A DNA stretch of 8,414 nt, from assembly GCA_964520045.1 (NCBI GenBank), contig CAZFMJ010000097.1, forward strand, positions 1-8,414, given 5' to 3'. Both the position numbers and the translations under genes were made by a program. The stretch comes from CAZFMJ01 sp964520045. Lineage in GTDB: Bacteria; Elusimicrobiota; Elusimicrobia; Elusimicrobiales; CAZFMJ01. Positions 5,670 through 8,414 of the stretch are shown here, piece by piece. Under the pieces are notes generated by a model. It was not told where the DNA came from. It saw only the letters and a program-made list of their open reading frames with translations, and did not search any database. Within the stretch, counting starts at the first letter, position 1; every line of letters starts with the position of its first letter.

Positions 5670-6470
5670 ATGATCCGCTTTGCAGAGGTTTTTCCTATTC
5701 AGCAGATTGTGACGACACTGTCGGCAAAATTGGGCTGGTCTCATTTTGTTGAAATTATTCAGTTAAAAGATTCTATCCAAAGAGATTTTTATGCGGAAAT
5801 GTGCAGGATTGAAAGCTGGAGCATTCGTACACTCCGCGCTAAGATCGGCGGCATGCTGTATGAACGCACCGCCCTATCCAAAAAACCAGCCGAATTAGCG
5901 GCCATCGAGTTAAAAAAATTGAGGCAGGAAGACAAACTGACGCCGGATTTAATTTTCCGCGACCCTTATTTCCTTGACTTTTTAGGACTCAAAGGAGTTT
6001 ATCAGGAAAAGGATATTGAGTCTGCTATTTTGCGCGAGATGGAATCCTTTATTCTTGAGCTCGGAACGGGTTTTGCTTTTATGGCCCGCCAGAAGCGTAT
6101 GCAAATAGGCGGAAACGATTATTATTTAGACCTTCTTTTTTATCATCGCGGGCTTAAACGGCTGGTTGCCATTGAACTAAAACTTGATAAATTTAAGCCG
6201 GAATACAAGGGCCAGATGGAACTTTATTTGCGCTGGCTTGAAAAATATGAGCAGCAGCCTAATGAAAACGGTCCCATCGGTTTAATCCTATGCGCCGGAG
6301 GCGGTCATGAGGAAATTGAACTTTTGCAGCTCGGTAAAAGCGGCATCCGTGTGGCAGAGTATATGACAGAACTTCCTCCGCGCAAAATTCTTGAAAAGAA
6401 ACTGCACGATGCCATCCGCATAGCGCGGGAACGGCTTGCGGTTAATCAGTTGAAACATGACAAAAACTGA
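5670..6470 (+). CDS. 5'-truncated YhcG/DUF1016-family PD-(D/E)XK nuclease
   Basis: It has 266 aa against about 340-380 for usual family members. Residues 1-110 match the end of the DUF1016 N-terminal domain (IRFAEVFP, LGWSHFVEIIQLKD, FYAEMCRIESWSIRTLR, MLYERTALSKKP, LTPDLIFRDPYFLDFLGL). The nuclease domain follows: Asp154 in DYYLDLLF, Glu169 and Lys171 in AIELKLDKF, and Gln182 in GQMELYLRWL, so the PD-(D/E)XK residues look intact. About 80-100 N-terminal residues are missing. In the same frame there is a TGA at 5637-5639, and the homology starts right at the edge of the 111-bp repeat (5664). No Shine-Dalgarno sequence precedes the ATG. Family members have been linked to DNA processing and restriction-type defence, though roles vary. 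This copy is probably a remnant, or expressed at best without its N-terminal domain. Confidence 0.85.
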   Translation: MIRFAEVFPIQQIVTTLSAKLGWSHFVEIIQLKDSIQRDFYAEMCRIESWSIRTLRAKIGGMLYERTALSKKPAELAAIELKKLRQEDKLTPDLIFRDPYFLDFLGLKGVYQEKDIESAILREMESFILELGTGFAFMARQKRMQIGGNDYYLDLLFYHRGLKRLVAIELKLDKFKPEYKGQMELYLRWLEKYEQQPNENGPIGLILCAGGGHEEIELLQLGKSGIRVAEYMTELPPRKILEKKLHDAIRIARERLAVNQLKHDKN

Positions 6471-6491
6471 AACTTTGAAACAACCATCCAG

Positions 6492-6530
6492 ATATCCGCC
6501 ATACCCGAAGGTTGTAATCGGCCATCCACA
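6492..6530 (+). repeat. Degenerate partial copy of the GTCATACCC repeat
   Basis: This 39-nt segment matches the start of the adjoining full copy at about 30 of 39 positions by eye, at a period of 38 nt. The left part of the element is thus duplicated in tandem here. TGAAACAACC lies just left of it (6475-6484) and also left of copy 1 (5517-5526). Confidence 0.55.
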
Positions 6531-6532
6531 CG

Positions 6533-6643
6533 TCCGTCATACCCGAGCGTTTTAATCGGGTATCCAGTTATAAGTTCCGGTTAAGTATCCGGTTCCACCC
6601 GTCTTTTAAAATCTTTGAATCTTCGAGAAACGTCCTCTCGACC
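6533..6643 (+). repeat. 111-bp direct repeat (GTCATACCC family), copy 2
   Basis: This partner of 5554-5664 carries the intact palindrome ATACCCGA...TCGGGTAT; copy 1 has one mismatch in it. It lies just downstream of the truncated nuclease gene, so the two copies bracket that gene in direct orientation. The 261-bp gap 6471-6731 is mostly this repeat plus a promoter. Confidence 0.9.
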
Positions 6644-6712
6644 CTTAACTCTGGCTAGGCCTAAAGCCTGAAAAAATCTGCCCTTTGGGCTCACGCGGGA
6701 AAATTGATTCCG

Positions 6713-6721
6713 TGATATAAT
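6713..6721 (+). promoter_or_regulatory. Extended -10 promoter of the tocopherol-cyclase-like gene
   Basis: TGATATAAT is a perfect TGnTATAAT element with no convincing -35. The start of transcription would fall near 6728, only a few bases before the ATG at 6732. The transcript would be leaderless or nearly so, which fits the absence of a Shine-Dalgarno sequence. Confidence 0.5.
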
Positions 6722-6731
6722 TTTATGGAAA

Positions 6732-7928
6732 ATGAAAAACCTTATCTTTGTGCTTCTTTCTTTTGCCCTGCCGCCCGGAACATGGGCGCAGGAAGGCGGG
6801 CTTCCGGCAGGATTCAGGGATATCCCGTGGCAGAAAAATGAAATTATAAGCGAAACTCCCGAAGCGCGGCAGGACGGGAGGGCGATAAGCCGCGGTATCC
6901 TCGGCGGGGCAAAGACAGGCCCCCGTTTTGAAGGCTGGTATACAAGGATCACCAATAAGGACGGAGACCGGACAATAGCCTTTATCACAGGCTCCTTTCT
7001 TCCGGGCGGGGTTCAATTCTCGCCGGCGCTGGCCATGCCGGGATACCTTGCCGTTCTTATAAGCGACGGCGCGCAAAAAGCGCTTAAGGTCTATGAGGCC
7101 TTTCCGGAAAGCACTGCCGTTTCCGTTAACGGTAAAAAAGTTTTCAACGAAAATCCGCTGGAAATTTCCCTCTCCGGCTTGCGCGCCGATTTTGAATGGA
7201 CCGCCCAAGGCTGCGGTTATATCAGCAATAAAAGTTTCGCGCTGGAAATTCCCGGCGAAATCAGCGTCAGGGGAAATTTTGGAACTCCGGTTTATTGGAA
7301 CAACGACATCTCCGCAAGCCCCGAAGGCATAGCGGCGCACATCCCGCTTGTGCCGGTGCATTGGTATGTGCACTCGCTAGGCTCTCCCAGCGATTATGAA
7401 TACGCTATCCCGCGCGAAGGGATATCTGTCATATCTTCCGGCTACGCCCATATAGAAAAGAACTGGGGGAAGAGCTTTCCGGATAAATGGATATGGTCGG
7501 AGGGAATAACCGACGGCAACGGCTCCCACTATGCCGTAGCCGGCGGAGAGGTGGATTTAGGGGCTTTTAAGATGACCGCCTTTCTTGCCGGTTTTCACAC
7601 TCAAAAAACAAGCCTGGATTTCAAACCCCAGCAGGGAACCCTGTTTAAAACTATCATCGACGGGTGCAGCGGAACTTTTTCCATGGTTCTGGCGCGGCCG
7701 GGGAAACGGCTGATTATAGATTCGGGCGCGGATCCGAAAACCTTCGGCAAGGTTTCTATTCCCACCGCCGGCGGTTTTACCGCAAACGGAGGAGCTGAAT
7801 CATTTTCCGCGCGCACAACAATAGAAGCCTACGATATTGATTTCACAGGAAAGCCCACGCTTATAGAAAAGAAAACATTTGACAATTCGGCGCTGGAATT
7901 CGGCGCAAACTATATGTGCGGAAGATAG
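6732..7928 (+). CDS. Exported tocopherol-cyclase-like protein
   Basis: The protein has 398 aa. Residues 1-19 form a signal peptide (cleavage after GTWA). The family landmarks of tocopherol cyclase-like proteins are visible in order: RFEGWYTRI (65-73), TIAFITGSFLP (81-91), PVHWYVHSLG (208-217), HIEKNWGKSFPDKWIW (240-255) and a C-terminal strand region ending ALEFGANYMCGR. In plants and cyanobacteria this family closes the chromanol ring of vitamin E. Here no other tocopherol or quinone gene is in view and the protein is exported, so the substrate is unknown and cyclase activity is not assured. It may act on, or only bind, a lipid-like molecule in the envelope. The gene stands alone, with no Shine-Dalgarno but an extended -10 immediately upstream. 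An ATG at 6725 is out of frame. I am fairly sure of the family and unsure of the function. Confidence 0.8.
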   Translation: MKNLIFVLLSFALPPGTWAQEGGLPAGFRDIPWQKNEIISETPEARQDGRAISRGILGGAKTGPRFEGWYTRITNKDGDRTIAFITGSFLPGGVQFSPALAMPGYLAVLISDGAQKALKVYEAFPESTAVSVNGKKVFNENPLEISLSGLRADFEWTAQGCGYISNKSFALEIPGEISVRGNFGTPVYWNNDISASPEGIAAHIPLVPVHWYVHSLGSPSDYEYAIPREGISVISSGYAHIEKNWGKSFPDKWIWSEGITDGNGSHYAVAGGEVDLGAFKMTAFLAGFHTQKTSLDFKPQQGTLFKTIIDGCSGTFSMVLARPGKRLIIDSGADPKTFGKVSIPTAGGFTANGGAESFSARTTIEAYDIDFTGKPTLIEKKTFDNSALEFGANYMCGR

Positions 7929-7933
7929 GACGG

Positions 7934-7957
7934 CTGGACAGCTGGGTATCTGGGCTG
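7934..7957 (-). repeat. Octamer array copy 3, inverted, three units
   Basis: On the minus strand three octamers lie in phase: CAG-CCCAG, ATA-CCCAG and CTG-TCCAG, followed by CCGTCC. It starts 5 nt after the stop codon of the tocopherol-cyclase-like gene. It has the same pattern as the arrays at 4510-4583 and 5134-5225 but the opposite orientation. CGGCTGGACAGC (7931-7942) is the reverse complement of the 12-mer at 2840-2851 and 4645-4656. Confidence 0.6.
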
Positions 7958-7963
7958 CTTGAT

Positions 7964-8113
7964 TTACGCTTTGGCGGGAAGTCCAAGAATGCCGTGTTTT
8001 AATTCGGCGCGAATCTTCGCCCGTATCATATCGTGCGCCGTATCATGGGTCCAGCGGGATTTAAGTATCCTTTCAGGACTGAATCTCATCGTCGCGGTAA
8101 GAGCAAGAGGCAT
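7964..8113 (-). CDS. Small ORF of the 294-bp repeat, copy 2 (49 aa)
   Basis: This is a second copy of the unrecognised small protein, starting MPLALTATMRFSPERILKSR and ending GILGLPAKA before TAA at 7964-7966. The Shine-Dalgarno GGGAG 7 nt before the ATG and the upstream extended -10 are identical to those of copy 1. The last five or so codons lie outside the shared 294 bp and differ from copy 1. This ending does not run into an octamer array, so it is the better candidate for the original form. The middle is basic and probably helical (RAKIRAELKH). The function is unknown, and a non-coding role of the repeat is possible. Confidence 0.45.
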   Translation of the reverse strand: MPLALTATMRFSPERILKSRWTHDTAHDMIRAKIRAELKHGILGLPAKA

Positions 8114-8139
8114 ATTTTTTCTCCCTTTCCTTCACTATT

Positions 8140-8148
8140 GTTATAACA
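8140..8148 (-). promoter_or_regulatory. Extended -10 element of small ORF copy 2
   Basis: TGTTATAAC on the minus strand is identical to the element at 5387-5395, about 27 nt before the ATG at 8113. It lies inside the run of 179 identical bases shared by both repeat copies. Confidence 0.35.
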
Positions 8149-8235
8149 AAACCCTGCGATTAATAGATTGCCGGCCTGCGACATTTTCTTTGAATTTTAA
8201 CGACCGGATTTTGCGGCCGGCCGTCCCGATTTATT

Positions 8236-8256
8236 CCTCCCCCTCGACGGGGGAGG
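8236..8256. repeat. REP-like palindrome, copy 2
   Basis: CCTCCCCC and GGGGGAGG form the same 8-bp stem as at 5483-5503 with loop TCGAC. Neither arm has changed between the copies, while the loop and the tail have. Confidence 0.6.
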
Positions 8257-8276
8257 ACTGAGGCGGGGGTGAAAAA

Positions 8277-8345
8277 CCCGTCATTCCGGCGGAAGTGGGA
8301 ATCCAGTCCCCGTCTTTTAAAATCCCAAAAAACGACTCCGCACCC
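8277..8345 (+). repeat. Third, shortened member of the GTCATNCC repeat family
   Basis: It begins CCCGTCATTCC, continues with GGGAATCCAGT, and then jumps directly to the 16-mer CCCGTCTTTTAAAATC (8309-8324), so about 30 nt of the 111-bp form are missing. A diverged AAACG...CTC...ACCC end follows. It lies right of the 294-bp repeat, as copy 1 of the family does at 5554. In the remaining 8346-8414 I see no gene, repeat or signal. Confidence 0.6.
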
Positions 8346-8414
8346 TTTTCAGTATTTAAACCCAAAAAATCACATAAGGTTGAATAGCACGACGTAACAG
8401 TGGTGCGAATACTT

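Larger units (their letters stand above)
7981..8274. repeat. 294-bp direct repeat, copy 2
   Basis: It is colinear with 5228-5521 with no indels and nine mismatches by hand count. Seven of the nine lie right of position 8191, that is outside the small ORF and its promoter. It carries the second small ORF, the TGTTATAAC promoter element and the GC-rich palindrome. Confidence 0.95.

Noticed and set aside
5458..5673. Plus-strand 71-codon ORF before the nuclease
   Set aside because: It is made entirely of repeat DNA (294-bp end plus 111-bp repeat), has no ribosome-binding site and resembles no protein.
6653..6694. Riboswitch in the leader of the tocopherol-cyclase-like gene
   Set aside because: Only small hairpins are seen, and the likely promoter lies downstream of them, so they would not be in the transcript.
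6723..7373. Long minus-strand ORF opposite the tocopherol-cyclase-like gene
   Set aside because: It is a shadow of a well-supported gene on the other strand, without signals of its own.
7959..8261. Plus-strand 100-codon ORF over the second 294-bp repeat
   Set aside because: It has no ribosome-binding site and lies antisense to the small ORF. The matching region of copy 1 has no equivalent conserved start, and its translation is low-quality.

Overview
The window looks like a stretch of bacterial chromosome, moderately GC-rich by eye. Its genes are widely spaced, and the spaces between them are full of repeats. Exported proteins with outer-membrane or TPR character, no phage or plasmid genes, and heavy intergenic repetition fit an uncultured Gram-negative lineage. 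Elusimicrobiota or a relative is my tentative guess; nothing here proves the taxon.

Left part (1-2760). The window opens inside a CaiB/BaiF-family CoA-transferase gene (1-846, 5' end missing). Two minus-strand genes follow. One (983-1417) encodes a small Met/Cys/His-rich membrane protein that probably binds metal, and it ends at a clear intrinsic terminator (915-947). The other (1594-2736) encodes an exported protein with a predicted beta-barrel-like N-terminal part and C-terminal TPRs.

Middle part (2760-5230). An unrecognised secreted protein (3060-4361) is followed by a KTSC-domain protein (4734-4961). The KTSC gene is surrounded by degenerate but phase-locked tandem arrays with unit lengths of 4, 8 and 7 nt. 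In these arrays some positions are fixed and others vary.

Right part (5214-8414). A 294-bp unit occurs twice in direct orientation (5228-5521 and 7981-8274), about 97% identical by hand count with no indels. Each copy carries a small minus-strand ORF (48 and 49 aa) with a Shine-Dalgarno sequence and an extended -10 box, plus a GC-rich palindrome. At both loci an octamer array lies on one side and a second repeat family (GTCATNCC...ATCCAG) on the other, so the block is composite. Between the two blocks are a 5'-truncated YhcG/DUF1016-type PD-(D/E)XK nuclease gene (5670-6470), bracketed by 111-bp direct repeats, and an exported tocopherol-cyclase-like protein (6732-7928).

The genes do not form one obvious pathway. 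I see no complete, recognisable defence or biosynthetic system. The most unusual content is the repeat architecture: the composite block with its small ORF, and the arrays of fixed core plus variable positions.
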